Below, piece after piece: positions 57,539 through 64,000 of a DNA stretch of 64,000 nucleotides (positions are counted from its first letter, which is position 1; every line of letters begins with the position of its first letter). The DNA lies in assembly GCA_001464035.1 (NCBI GenBank), contig LNEC01000006.1:124001-188000 (forward strand). The letters are read 5' to 3'. The stretch comes from Bradyrhizobiaceae bacterium Ga0074131. GTDB lineage: Bacteria > Pseudomonadota > Alphaproteobacteria > Rhizobiales > Xanthobacteraceae. Under the pieces are notes generated by a model, which saw nothing but the letters and a program-made list of their open reading frames with translations, was not told where the DNA came from and did not search any database. Made by a program: the position numbers and the translations under genes.

Positions 57539-58612
57539 TCAGTTGGTGGAATCGGTCGCATTCGGCGGCAGCGCACCGGCGTTCGTCTCGCGCATGAATG
57601 TCACTTTCACCGCCATATCGGGCAGAATGCGCGGGTCCTTTCGCTCGAACCGGATACGGACCTTGACGGTGGCCTTTTCCCGATTGGCCGTCGGCACGAT
57701 GGCGATGACGGATGCCGGTATCGGCCAGTCCGGATAGGCATCGAGCACGGCGCTGACCTGACCGCCGGGAACGACACGTCCAATGAACGCCTCGTTGACA
57801 TCGACTTCGACCTCGATCGAATCCATATCCACGATGGTGCAGATGCCCGTCCTCGTAAAACCGCCGACCGACAGCGGGGAGATCATTTCTCCCGGCTGCG
57901 CGCTGCGTTCGATGACGACACCACCGAATGGTGCGCGAATCTTGTACTTGTCGAGTACCGAAGCGCTGCGCTCGGCATCGAGCCTCGCTGTGTCGCGCTG
58001 CGATTGCGACTGGCGCAGTTGCGCGGTTAGCACGCCGACGCGTGCCTGAGCCTTTGTCAGCTCGGCTTCAGTCGCAAAATTCTTCTGCGCAAGCGTCTGA
58101 ACCCGTGAGAGAATCCGGGTCGCGTCCTGCAGATCGGCAGAGATCGCGCCGACCGCGGCATCCGCCGATTCGACGCGCGACCGAGCCAACGCAAGATCCG
58201 ATTCTGCGAGCACACTGTCGAGCCGCGCCACAACCTGCCCATCAGCGACCGTCATGCCTTCCTCGATCAGGACTTCCACCACCTTACCGGTGATTTCCGC
58301 AGCAACGGTTGCCTTGCGGCGGGCAACCACGTAACCGGACGCAGTTAGCGCCACCGCGTCTTTCTTGGCTGCGATTTGCGGTGGCGGTTGTGGCGAGGAA
58401 GCCACCGGCGAGTGCGCGGCATCGGAAGCGGTGCCGCGCGAGGCTCGAAGTTCGGGCACGACGAAGACTGCCGCCACAATCCCTGCAACCACGACCACCG
58501 CCGCGATCGCCGGCAGCAGCCGACGCGAACGGACGTCCGTTCGGGGAGTCGCGTCGCCGGCACCTCGGTCTATCGCCAGGGATCTCAGCAGTTTGGTCTT
58601 TTCGCCTGTCAT
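57539..58612 (-). CDS. MacA/HlyD-type membrane-fusion adaptor
   Basis: A 357-aa protein: one N-terminal span (RLLPAIAAVVVVAGIVAAVF), a lipoyl half (VARRKATVAAEITGKVVEVL), a coiled-coil hairpin (about 130-210) and a second lipoyl half with YKIRAPFGGVVIERSAQPGE. It links the inner-membrane ABC pump to an outer-membrane channel; no TolC-like gene is in the window. Its start overlaps the padR stop by 4 bp. Confidence 0.92.
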   Translation of the reverse strand: MTGEKTKLLRSLAIDRGAGDATPRTDVRSRRLLPAIAAVVVVAGIVAAVFVVPELRASRGTASDAAHSPVASSPQPPPQIAAKKDAVALTASGYVVARRKATVAAEITGKVVEVLIEEGMTVADGQVVARLDSVLAESDLALARSRVESADAAVGAISADLQDATRILSRVQTLAQKNFATEAELTKAQARVGVLTAQLRQSQSQRDTARLDAERSASVLDKYKIRAPFGGVVIERSAQPGEMISPLSVGGFTRTGICTIVDMDSIEVEVDVNEAFIGRVVPGGQVSAVLDAYPDWPIPASVIAIVPTANREKATVKVRIRFERKDPRILPDMAVKVTFMRETNAGALPPNATDSTN

Positions 58613-59349
58613 GGCTTTGATGATCCCAGCGATTCGGAATGCTCGTTTCGCTCGCGCGCTGCGTGATCGGGTTGGCCTGCTCGCTCACGATAGCCCTTTT
58701 CGCATGTCGCCTGAATGTCGCGCCACAACTCTACCGGCCCCCATCCTTCCTCGGTGATGCGACGGACGAGGTCGCTGACGAACTCGAGTTCAGCGCTCAA
58801 CATGGCGAGGCGGTACTCGTTCTCAATTAGAAAGATTGCAGGGAATTTCCGGCCTAATAGGGGCGGAGGCAGTTTCTCCTCCGGTCCGACCATAACCGAC
58901 AGGTCTTGTGCCGCCATCGTGGCGAGTTGCAGCTTCATCTGCGCGATGGTCTCGGCAAGCCGCGCGGCACGATGGCGCAGCAAAGTCACGGTTTCGTCGG
59001 GTGGCAGCACCGGTAATAGGCACAGTCCCGCCTCGAATTGCGGAAACTCCTTCGCCGGTTCGGCGAGAAGTTCGTGCATCCAGTCCCGCAGGCAGGCTCT
59101 ACCGGAAGACGTGAGGCTGTAGGTCGTCCGTTCGGGTCGGCGACCTCCCCGCGAAGTCTCCACCGGCTCGATGAAGCCCCGCGCGGTCAAGAGATCGATC
59201 ACCGCATAGAGCGAGCCGTAGCGTAACTTGATGCTTTCATGCTTGTGCCGCTGCTTGAGAATCGCAGCCATTTCATAGGGATGCATCGGCCGCTCGAACA
59301 GGAGGGCCAGAACTGCCAAGGCCAGAGGATTAGCGATGGGGGTCTTCAT
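58609..59349 (-). CDS. PadR family regulator
   Basis: A 246-aa protein: MKTPIANPLALAVLALLFER, PMHPYEMAAILKQRHKHESI, KLRYGSLYAVIDLLTARGFI and VETSRGGRRPERTTYSLTSS form the PadR winged helix with its Y-x-x-L-x-x-L-x-x-x-G-x-I core. The C-terminal domain is helical. I start at ATG 59349; the GTG at 59358 is an alternative. A predicted promoter puts its transcription start nearly at this ATG, so the message may be leaderless. Confidence 0.9.
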   Translation of the reverse strand: MKTPIANPLALAVLALLFERPMHPYEMAAILKQRHKHESIKLRYGSLYAVIDLLTARGFIEPVETSRGGRRPERTTYSLTSSGRACLRDWMHELLAEPAKEFPQFEAGLCLLPVLPPDETVTLLRHRAARLAETIAQMKLQLATMAAQDLSVMVGPEEKLPPPLLGRKFPAIFLIENEYRLAMLSAELEFVSDLVRRITEEGWGPVELWRDIQATCEKGYRERAGQPDHAARERNEHSESLGSSKP

Positions 59350-59355
59350 CCGGCC

Positions 59356-59397
59356 CACATACCCGTACTCGGTATATTCGTCAACGAATATACCGAG
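59356..59397 (-). promoter_or_regulatory. padR promoter with a 30-bp perfect palindrome
   Basis: CTCGGTATATTCGT (59368-59381) and its exact complement (59384-59397) flank a CA center. On the minus strand TTGACG (59384-59379) forms the -35, followed after 17 bp by TATGTG (59361-59356), six bases before ATG 59349. The palindrome would cover the -35, so PadR or another dimeric repressor should block its own operon. Confidence 0.8.
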
Positions 59398-59403
59398 GCC
59401 ACC

Positions 59404-60855
59404 TCAGATAGGATAGTGCTGCGGGCCGGTTTCGATCGTGATCCATCGCAGCTCGGTGAATTCGGCAATACCCGCTTTGCCGCCGAAACGGCCATAGCCG
59501 GATGCCTTGACACCGCCAAACGGCATCTGTGCCTCGTCATGCACGGTCGGCCCGTTGACGTGGCAGATGCCGGACTCGATCCGTTTGGCCACTTCCAGCG
59601 CACGCGCAATGTCGCGGCCGAACACCGAGGCCGACAGGCCGTATTCGGTGTCGTTGGCCACCCGCACCGCCTCGTCGACGCCGTTGACGCGGACGATGGA
59701 GACCACGGGGCCGAACGATTCCTCGCCATAAATGCGCATGGCCGAGGTGACATGATCGATCACCGTCGCCGACATCAGGGTGCCGTCGACCTTGCCGCCG
59801 GCAACGACGCGTGCGCCCTTCCCGATCGCGTCCTGGATCAGACCCTGAATTCGATTGGCCGCCTCGATGCCGATCAGGGACCCCAACGCGGTATTACCCT
59901 TGCGCGGATCGCCCGCCACCAGCGTTTCCGCCTTGGCGGCCAGTTTGGCGACAAAGCCATCGGCGACTTTGCCGTCGACCACGATCCGCTCGGTCGACAT
60001 GCAGATCTGCCCCTGGTTCATGAAGGCGCCGAACGCCGCGGCAGCGACGGCGGCATCGATGTCGGCATCGTCGAGCACCAGCAGCGGCGCCTTGCCGCCG
60101 AGTTCGAGCAGGACCGGCTTCAGATACTTTGCGGCGGTCCGGGCGATGATATGCCCGACCCTTGTCGAGCCGGTAAAGTTGATGCGGCGCACGGCGGGAT
60201 GGGAAATCAGCGCGTCGATCAGCGCCGGCGCATCTTCCAGCGCATTGGTGATGACGTTCAAAACCCCAGGCGGCAGGCCGGCATCGCGCAGGCATTCTGC
60301 GATCAGCCGGTGAGTGCCGGGGCAGATTTCCGACGCCTTGAGGACAACCGTATTGCCGCAGGCCAGCGGCAACGCGATCGCGCGCACGCCGAGGATGACG
60401 GGCGCGTTCCACGGCGCGATGCTGAGCACGACGCCGGCGGGCTGGCGGATCGCCATCGCGATGCATCCGGGCTTGTCGGAGGGAATTACCTCGCCGGAAA
60501 TCTGCGTCGTCATCGATGCCGCCTCGCGCAGCATGCCGGCGGCGAGCTGGACATTGAACCCGGCCCAGCCGGCGGTCGAGCCGGTTTCCGCAGCCATCAA
60601 CTCGATGAATTGCGGCGTCCTGCTCGCCAGTACGTCGGCGGCCTTGAGCAGGATCATGCGGCGCTGGCTCGGTCCGGTCGACGACCATGCCGGAAAAGCC
60701 GCCGCGGCTGCGTCGGCCGCACGTTTCACGTCGGCGATTTTCGCCGCCGCCGCGCGGGTGGCGACCTCTCCCGTCATCGGGTTGAGGCGCTCGAAAGTCA
60801 CCCTATCGATGGCCTCGACGTCCTGGTTTTCAAGCAGCAGGTTGATCTGATTCAT
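59404..60855 (-). CDS. Aldehyde dehydrogenase (salicylaldehyde/vanillin-like), internal product
   Basis: From ATG 60855 (MNQINLLLENQDVEAIDRVT) the reading frame gives a full-length 483-aa ALDH. VVLSIAPWNAPVILGVRAIA is the cofactor-side motif, VLLELGGKAPLLVLDDADID holds the general-base Glu, and MNQGQICMSTERIVVDG the catalytic Cys. GGAGAGGAAA (60861-60870 on the minus strand) stands 5 bp before this ATG. The branch is known for aromatic aldehydes, so the transporter may carry an aromatic acid; that is inference. Confidence 0.85.
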   Translation of the reverse strand: MNQINLLLENQDVEAIDRVTFERLNPMTGEVATRAAAAKIADVKRAADAAAAAFPAWSSTGPSQRRMILLKAADVLASRTPQFIELMAAETGSTAGWAGFNVQLAAGMLREAASMTTQISGEVIPSDKPGCIAMAIRQPAGVVLSIAPWNAPVILGVRAIALPLACGNTVVLKASEICPGTHRLIAECLRDAGLPPGVLNVITNALEDAPALIDALISHPAVRRINFTGSTRVGHIIARTAAKYLKPVLLELGGKAPLLVLDDADIDAAVAAAAFGAFMNQGQICMSTERIVVDGKVADGFVAKLAAKAETLVAGDPRKGNTALGSLIGIEAANRIQGLIQDAIGKGARVVAGGKVDGTLMSATVIDHVTSAMRIYGEESFGPVVSIVRVNGVDEAVRVANDTEYGLSASVFGRDIARALEVAKRIESGICHVNGPTVHDEAQMPFGGVKASGYGRFGGKAGIAEFTELRWITIETGPQHYPI

Positions 60856-61623
60856 GGCGCTTTCCTCTCCGTGATGGTCCGGCCTTTTCGTTGATTGCTG
60901 GTGCGGCGCGATCTCGATTCCGCCGAGATAGGCCCGCCGCACCGCGGGGTCCGATTGCAGCGTCCGCGCCGTACCGCCGCCGACGATCCTGCCGTTCTCG
61001 ATCAGATAGCCGCGATCGGCGAGCGCGAGGCTTTCGCGGGCGTTCTGCTCGACCAGCAGCAGACCGACGCCGGCTGCGCGTACCTGCCCGAGCGCGGCAA
61101 ACAATTCGCGCACCAACAGCGGCGACAGGCCGAGCGAAGGTTCGTCCAGCAGCAGGATGTCAGGATTCGACATCAGCGCGCGGCCGACCGCCACCATCTG
61201 CTGCTCGCCGCCGCTCATGGTGCGAACCATCTGCGGCAATCTTTCGTTGAGACGGGGAAACAGCGACAGCACCTGCCGGCGCCGCGCAGCTTCGCTGTCG
61301 CGCGCCCGTTTCGGATTGGCGCCCAGCAGCAGGTTTTCGGCGACCGTCAGCTCGCCGAAAATGCCGCGTCCTTCCGGCACCGACGCGAGACCAGCTTCGA
61401 CGATCTCGTGGACCGGCAGGCGGGATATATCCCGGCCGGAAAGCGTGACGCGCTTGCCGGGCAGGCTCGGCACGATGCCGGCGATGGCCTTCATCAGCGA
61501 GGTCTTGCCCGCGCCGTTGGCGCCGAGGATGACGACGATCTCGCCGCGGCCGACGTTCAGCGCCGCATCGCTCAATGCGCGATGCTGGCCATAGGCGACG
61601 CTGACGGCTGACACCTCAAGCAT
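59404..61623 (-). CDS. LivF ATPase joined in frame to an aldehyde dehydrogenase
   Basis: The frame of 739 aa starts at ATG 61623 and has no stop between domains. Residues 1-235 form the branched-chain-type ABC ATPase LivF: GANGAGKTSLMKAIAGIV (Walker A), TMSGGEQQMVAVGRALMSNP and LLLDEPSLGLSPLLVRELF. A 20-residue link follows the usual LivF end (VRRAYLGGIE). Then an ALDH of the salicylaldehyde/vanillin type. It is an unusual gene. The ALDH has its own ATG and ribosome site at 60855, so a separate product is likely as well. It overlaps the livG stop by 8 bp. Confidence 0.75.
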   Translation of the reverse strand: MLEVSAVSVAYGQHRALSDAALNVGRGEIVVILGANGAGKTSLMKAIAGIVPSLPGKRVTLSGRDISRLPVHEIVEAGLASVPEGRGIFGELTVAENLLLGANPKRARDSEAARRRQVLSLFPRLNERLPQMVRTMSGGEQQMVAVGRALMSNPDILLLDEPSLGLSPLLVRELFAALGQVRAAGVGLLLVEQNARESLALADRGYLIENGRIVGGGTARTLQSDPAVRRAYLGGIEIAPHQQSTKRPDHHGEESAMNQINLLLENQDVEAIDRVTFERLNPMTGEVATRAAAAKIADVKRAADAAAAAFPAWSSTGPSQRRMILLKAADVLASRTPQFIELMAAETGSTAGWAGFNVQLAAGMLREAASMTTQISGEVIPSDKPGCIAMAIRQPAGVVLSIAPWNAPVILGVRAIALPLACGNTVVLKASEICPGTHRLIAECLRDAGLPPGVLNVITNALEDAPALIDALISHPAVRRINFTGSTRVGHIIARTAAKYLKPVLLELGGKAPLLVLDDADIDAAVAAAAFGAFMNQGQICMSTERIVVDGKVADGFVAKLAAKAETLVAGDPRKGNTALGSLIGIEAANRIQGLIQDAIGKGARVVAGGKVDGTLMSATVIDHVTSAMRIYGEESFGPVVSIVRVNGVDEAVRVANDTEYGLSASVFGRDIARALEVAKRIESGICHVNGPTVHDEAQMPFGGVKASGYGRFGGKAGIAEFTELRWITIETGPQHYPI
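60861..60870 (-). promoter_or_regulatory. Ribosome binding site for internal ALDH start
   Basis: GGAGAGGAAA on the minus strand, 5 nt before ATG 60855, inside the end of the LivF part. It is what supports a free ALDH. Confidence 0.7.
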
Positions 61624-62377
61624 CGGTCGATACCCCAGGCGAAACTCCAAGATAGGCCTCGATGACGGCGGGATCGGCCAGCACCTCGTCCGGCCGGCCT
61701 TCGGCGATGCGGCGGCCACTGTTCATGACCACGCAGCGGTCGCAAAGCGAGCGAATTGCGTCCATCACGTGCTCGACCAGCAGGATCGACAGTCCCTCCT
61801 CCTTCAACGAGCGGATCAGTTCGATGCCGATCAGCAGCTCCGACGGATTCAACCCAGCGAGCCATTCATCGAGCAGCAGCAGCCGCGGCTTCAGCGCCAG
61901 CGCCCGCGCCAGCTCCAGCCGCTTGCAGTCGATGTAGGTGAGCCCCGCCGCCGGGAGCCCGCCACGATCCGACAACCCGACATGCCGCAACAGCCGGTCG
62001 ACGGATTCGTCGATCTCGCCGCGCGACAGCGGCGGGCGATGGAAAACAAGGCCGGCCTTGACGTTCTCGGCGCAGCTCATGCCTTTGAGCACCCGAACCA
62101 GTTGAAACGTGCGGGCGAGGCCGAGACGCGCGATGCGATGAGCCGGCATGCCATTGATGGCCTGCCCGGCAAACCGGATGGTACCGGAGTCCGGACGCAG
62201 CACGCCCGAAATCAGATTGAGCGCCGTCGTCTTGCCGGAGCCATTGGGACCGAGCAGCCCGACGATTTCGCCTGAATGCACCGCCAAGTCGATGACATTT
62301 ACCGCGACCAGCCCGCCGAAGGCGCGGGTCAACGCCGATACTTCCAGCACGGGCGCGGATGACGCGAGGACCGTCAT
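61616..62377 (-). CDS. livG: Branched-chain-type ABC ATPase LivG
   Basis: A 253-aa ATPase with GPNGSGKTTALNLISGVL (Walker A), LGLARTFQLVRVLKGMSCAE, YIDCKRLELARALALKPRLL (weak signature with CKR in place of the usual GGQ-x-R) and LLLDEWLAGLNPSELLIGIE (Walker B). The signature change from LSGGQ-type to YIDCKRLE is found in some LivG branches. Starts at ATG 62377, overlapping livM. Confidence 0.92.
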   Translation of the reverse strand: MTVLASSAPVLEVSALTRAFGGLVAVNVIDLAVHSGEIVGLLGPNGSGKTTALNLISGVLRPDSGTIRFAGQAINGMPAHRIARLGLARTFQLVRVLKGMSCAENVKAGLVFHRPPLSRGEIDESVDRLLRHVGLSDRGGLPAAGLTYIDCKRLELARALALKPRLLLLDEWLAGLNPSELLIGIELIRSLKEEGLSILLVEHVMDAIRSLCDRCVVMNSGRRIAEGRPDEVLADPAVIEAYLGVSPGVSTDA

Positions 62378-63312
62378 GCCTGCACCGGTGGCGCTGCCGC
62401 CCGCCGGCGGCTGACGCGCTCCCACAATCCGGCCACCCCTGTTGGCAGCGCGTAGACGATCAGCAGGAACACGACGCCGATGATCAGGGTCGAGGTAGCG
62501 GGAAAGCGCGCCGACAGAAACTCGAACAGCAGCGTCAGCGGGATCGCGCCGACCGCCGGCCCCCACAGCCGATGCGCGCCGCCGAGCAGCGCCATGATCA
62601 CGACCTGAAACGAAATCGTCGGGTTGAACGCAATCGAAGGTTCGATATAGGTCCAGCGCGGCGCCATGATCGCGCCGACCAGGGTGATGAAGACCGCGCT
62701 GATCGCAAACAGCGTCACCTTGGCCAGCGTGACATTGATCCCGCAGTGCTTCGCCACCGTCTCGTCCTCGCCGATGATGCGAAGCGCGAAGCCGAGGCGC
62801 GAGCGCGCGATCAGCCAGCCGATCGCGAACACCGCGACCGCGAGCCCGAGCAGCTGCCAGAAGATGTCGTTCTGGGTGATATCGACGAACACATAGCGGC
62901 CGAGCACCCGCGTCTTGTTGACCTCGTACCAGATCACAAGCTGACGGACGAGTTCGGCGAGGCCAAAGGTGAAAATCACGAAATGCAGACCGCTCAGCCG
63001 CAGCGTCGAAATTCCCACGATCACCGCCATCAGCGCGCCGATCGCAGCCGCGATCAACAGCACGAGCGGCCATGCCAGCACCTCGCCGAGCACCGCCACG
63101 ATATAGGCGCCGACGCCGAAGAACGCGGTGGTCGCCAGCGATACGTAGCGTGTCGGCCCGGAGAACAACCCCCATGCGGTGGCAAGCACGGTGAATTGCA
63201 GCAGGCTGATCGCGAGCGAGAGATAATAGGCATCGGCGTAGCGCGGCAGCAGCGCCAGCACCACGAGGCCTGCGCCAACTGCGATTACCGCTGCGATGTG
63301 CGTCGGGCTCAC
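62374..63312 (-). CDS. livM: Branched-chain-type ABC permease LivM
   Basis: A 312-aa permease with about nine to ten spans. SLAITTAFFGVGAYIV-like start of the TM core (VSLATTAFFGVGAYIVAVLG), ALRIIGEDETVAKHCGINVT and KVTLFAISAVFITLVGAIM are LivM landmarks (the G-E/D-E-x-x-A-x-x-x-G-I-N loop). Starts at 63312, ATGA overlap with livH. Confidence 0.93.
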   Translation of the reverse strand: MSPTHIAAVIAVGAGLVVLALLPRYADAYYLSLAISLLQFTVLATAWGLFSGPTRYVSLATTAFFGVGAYIVAVLGEVLAWPLVLLIAAAIGALMAVIVGISTLRLSGLHFVIFTFGLAELVRQLVIWYEVNKTRVLGRYVFVDITQNDIFWQLLGLAVAVFAIGWLIARSRLGFALRIIGEDETVAKHCGINVTLAKVTLFAISAVFITLVGAIMAPRWTYIEPSIAFNPTISFQVVIMALLGGAHRLWGPAVGAIPLTLLFEFLSARFPATSTLIIGVVFLLIVYALPTGVAGLWERVSRRRAAAPPVQA

Positions 63313-64000
63313 CGCTGTGCCCTTCCGAACAGGCCTGCCGGCTTGACCAGCAGGACGCCGAGAAACAACGCGAAGTTCACCGCCAGCGTCAGCCCGGGAT
63401 CGACGAAGGTCGCCACCAGGGATTCACTGAGGCCGAGGGCCAATCCTGCGACGAGGCAACCGAGCAGATTGCCGACGCCGCCCATTACCACCACCATCAG
63501 CGCCTTCATGGTGAAGATCACGCCCGACGACGCGCTGAAGGTGAGGAACATGCTGACCAGCACGCCGGCCGCGGCCACCATCGCGCCGCCCAGTGCAAAA
63601 GCGAAAGCCGACATCGAGGTCACGTCGATCGCCACCAGCCGCGCAGCCTGGGGATCGACCGCCACGGCGCGAATGGCGGTGCCGAACCGGGTGCGGGTCA
63701 GCGCAACATACAGCGCCAGCCCGAACAGCACCGCAAGGCCGAAGGCGACCAGCCGGTTCAGCGCCAGGGTCTCGCCGAACAGCGTGACCGGAATGGAAAG
63801 GAACGAGTAGCTGAAATAGGCTCCGCCAAACATCGTGAGCATGATGCCCTGAACGATGAACATCATGCCGAAAGTGGCCAGCAGGCTGTCGACTTCCAGT
63901 GCGTCGCGTGTGGCCGCCCGGCGCACCAGCGGCGTGAGCAGGAACCGATAAAGAACAATGCTCACGCCGAAGCCGATAGGGACGACGATCGCCAGCCCCA
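63309..64000 (-). CDS. livH: Branched-chain-type ABC permease LivH, 5' part outside window
   Basis: The last 230 codons of a LivH protein. The ORF runs to the right edge (GLAIVVPIGFGVSIVLYRFL), with no in-window start except an internal GTG at 63965 that I do not accept. TRTRFGTAIRAVAVDPQAAR and LVAIDVTSMSAFAFALGGAM are the LivH signature (cytoplasmic loop before the sixth span). Starts the liv operon. Confidence 0.92.
   Translation of the reverse strand, partial: GLAIVVPIGFGVSIVLYRFLLTPLVRRAATRDALEVDSLLATFGMMFIVQGIMLTMFGGAYFSYSFLSIPVTLFGETLALNRLVAFGLAVLFGLALYVALTRTRFGTAIRAVAVDPQAARLVAIDVTSMSAFAFALGGAMVAAAGVLVSMFLTFSASSGVIFTMKALMVVVMGGVGNLLGCLVAGLALGLSESLVATFVDPGLTLAVNFALFLGVLLVKPAGLFGRAQR

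Noticed and set aside
63309..63965. Full-length gene starting at GTG 63965
   Set aside because: The frame stays open to the window edge with LivH-like residues, so this is an internal codon of a cut gene.

Overview
The window reads as a piece of an alphaproteobacterial chromosome, most likely Bradyrhizobium or a close relative in the Nitrobacteraceae. This rests on the high GC content, the protein families present (DUF2865, DUF2059, DUF1289 and DUF4242 proteins, NnrU, MAPEG, a class II DAHP synthase, TakP-like TRAP binding proteins), GTTC-N7-GTTC and TTAA-N7-TTAAC control sites, and the style of the intergenic palindromic repeats. No tRNA, rRNA, CRISPR array, prophage or intact insertion sequence was seen. 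Genus assignment is inference.

Layout. 1-9.3 kb is housekeeping: a cut VOC gene, then a tight minus-strand operon cysS - 37-codon membrane peptide - GNAT acetyltransferase - cimA, two secreted proteins, nadE, dgkA and a DAHP synthase. 9.3-14.2 kb is accessory: an alpha/beta hydrolase, dispersed repeats, a broken higA antitoxin, a DUF3072 gene divergent from three small unknown genes behind a LexA-type box, then TetR, NnrU and MAPEG genes around palindromes. 14.2-19.6 kb holds gor, a DUF2059 gene, rpiA, gph, a lipoprotein and moaA.

19.6-27.0 kb carries two complete TRAP transporters of the 2-oxoacid (TakP-like) type. The permease pairs dctQM-dctQM run forward and two binding-protein genes run toward them, each ending in a strong terminator. 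The two dctQM pairs have related upstream leaders of about 110 nt, each with a -35-like TTGACG, conserved blocks and a hairpin whose pairing is kept by base changes. This is the best candidate for an undescribed element in the window. 27.2-36 kb has apbC, a VOC protein, two 3-hydroxyisobutyrate dehydrogenase-like enzymes (the second at 36.3 kb), a hydrolase-cyclase fusion, a PleC/DivJ-like histidine kinase behind a perfect CtrA box, a DUF1289 gene, a retropepsin-like protease, a decayed autotransporter and a dusA that seems to lack its first strand.

37.3-44.9 kb contains an AfsR-like regulator of 1028 aa with a DUF4242 gene, a cupin, a methyltransferase and a flavin-binding-type protein, followed by a nitroreductase-marR operon whose promoter lies inside a 32-bp palindrome. 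45-54.1 kb is amine and peptide use: dadA, an omega-amino-acid:pyruvate aminotransferase with a divergent XRE-cupin regulator, and a four-gene peptide ABC transporter. 54.4-59.4 kb is a MacAB-like export operon led by a padR gene with a 30-bp perfect palindrome at its promoter. 59.4-64 kb is a livHMGF transporter in which livF has no stop codon and runs in frame into an aldehyde dehydrogenase.
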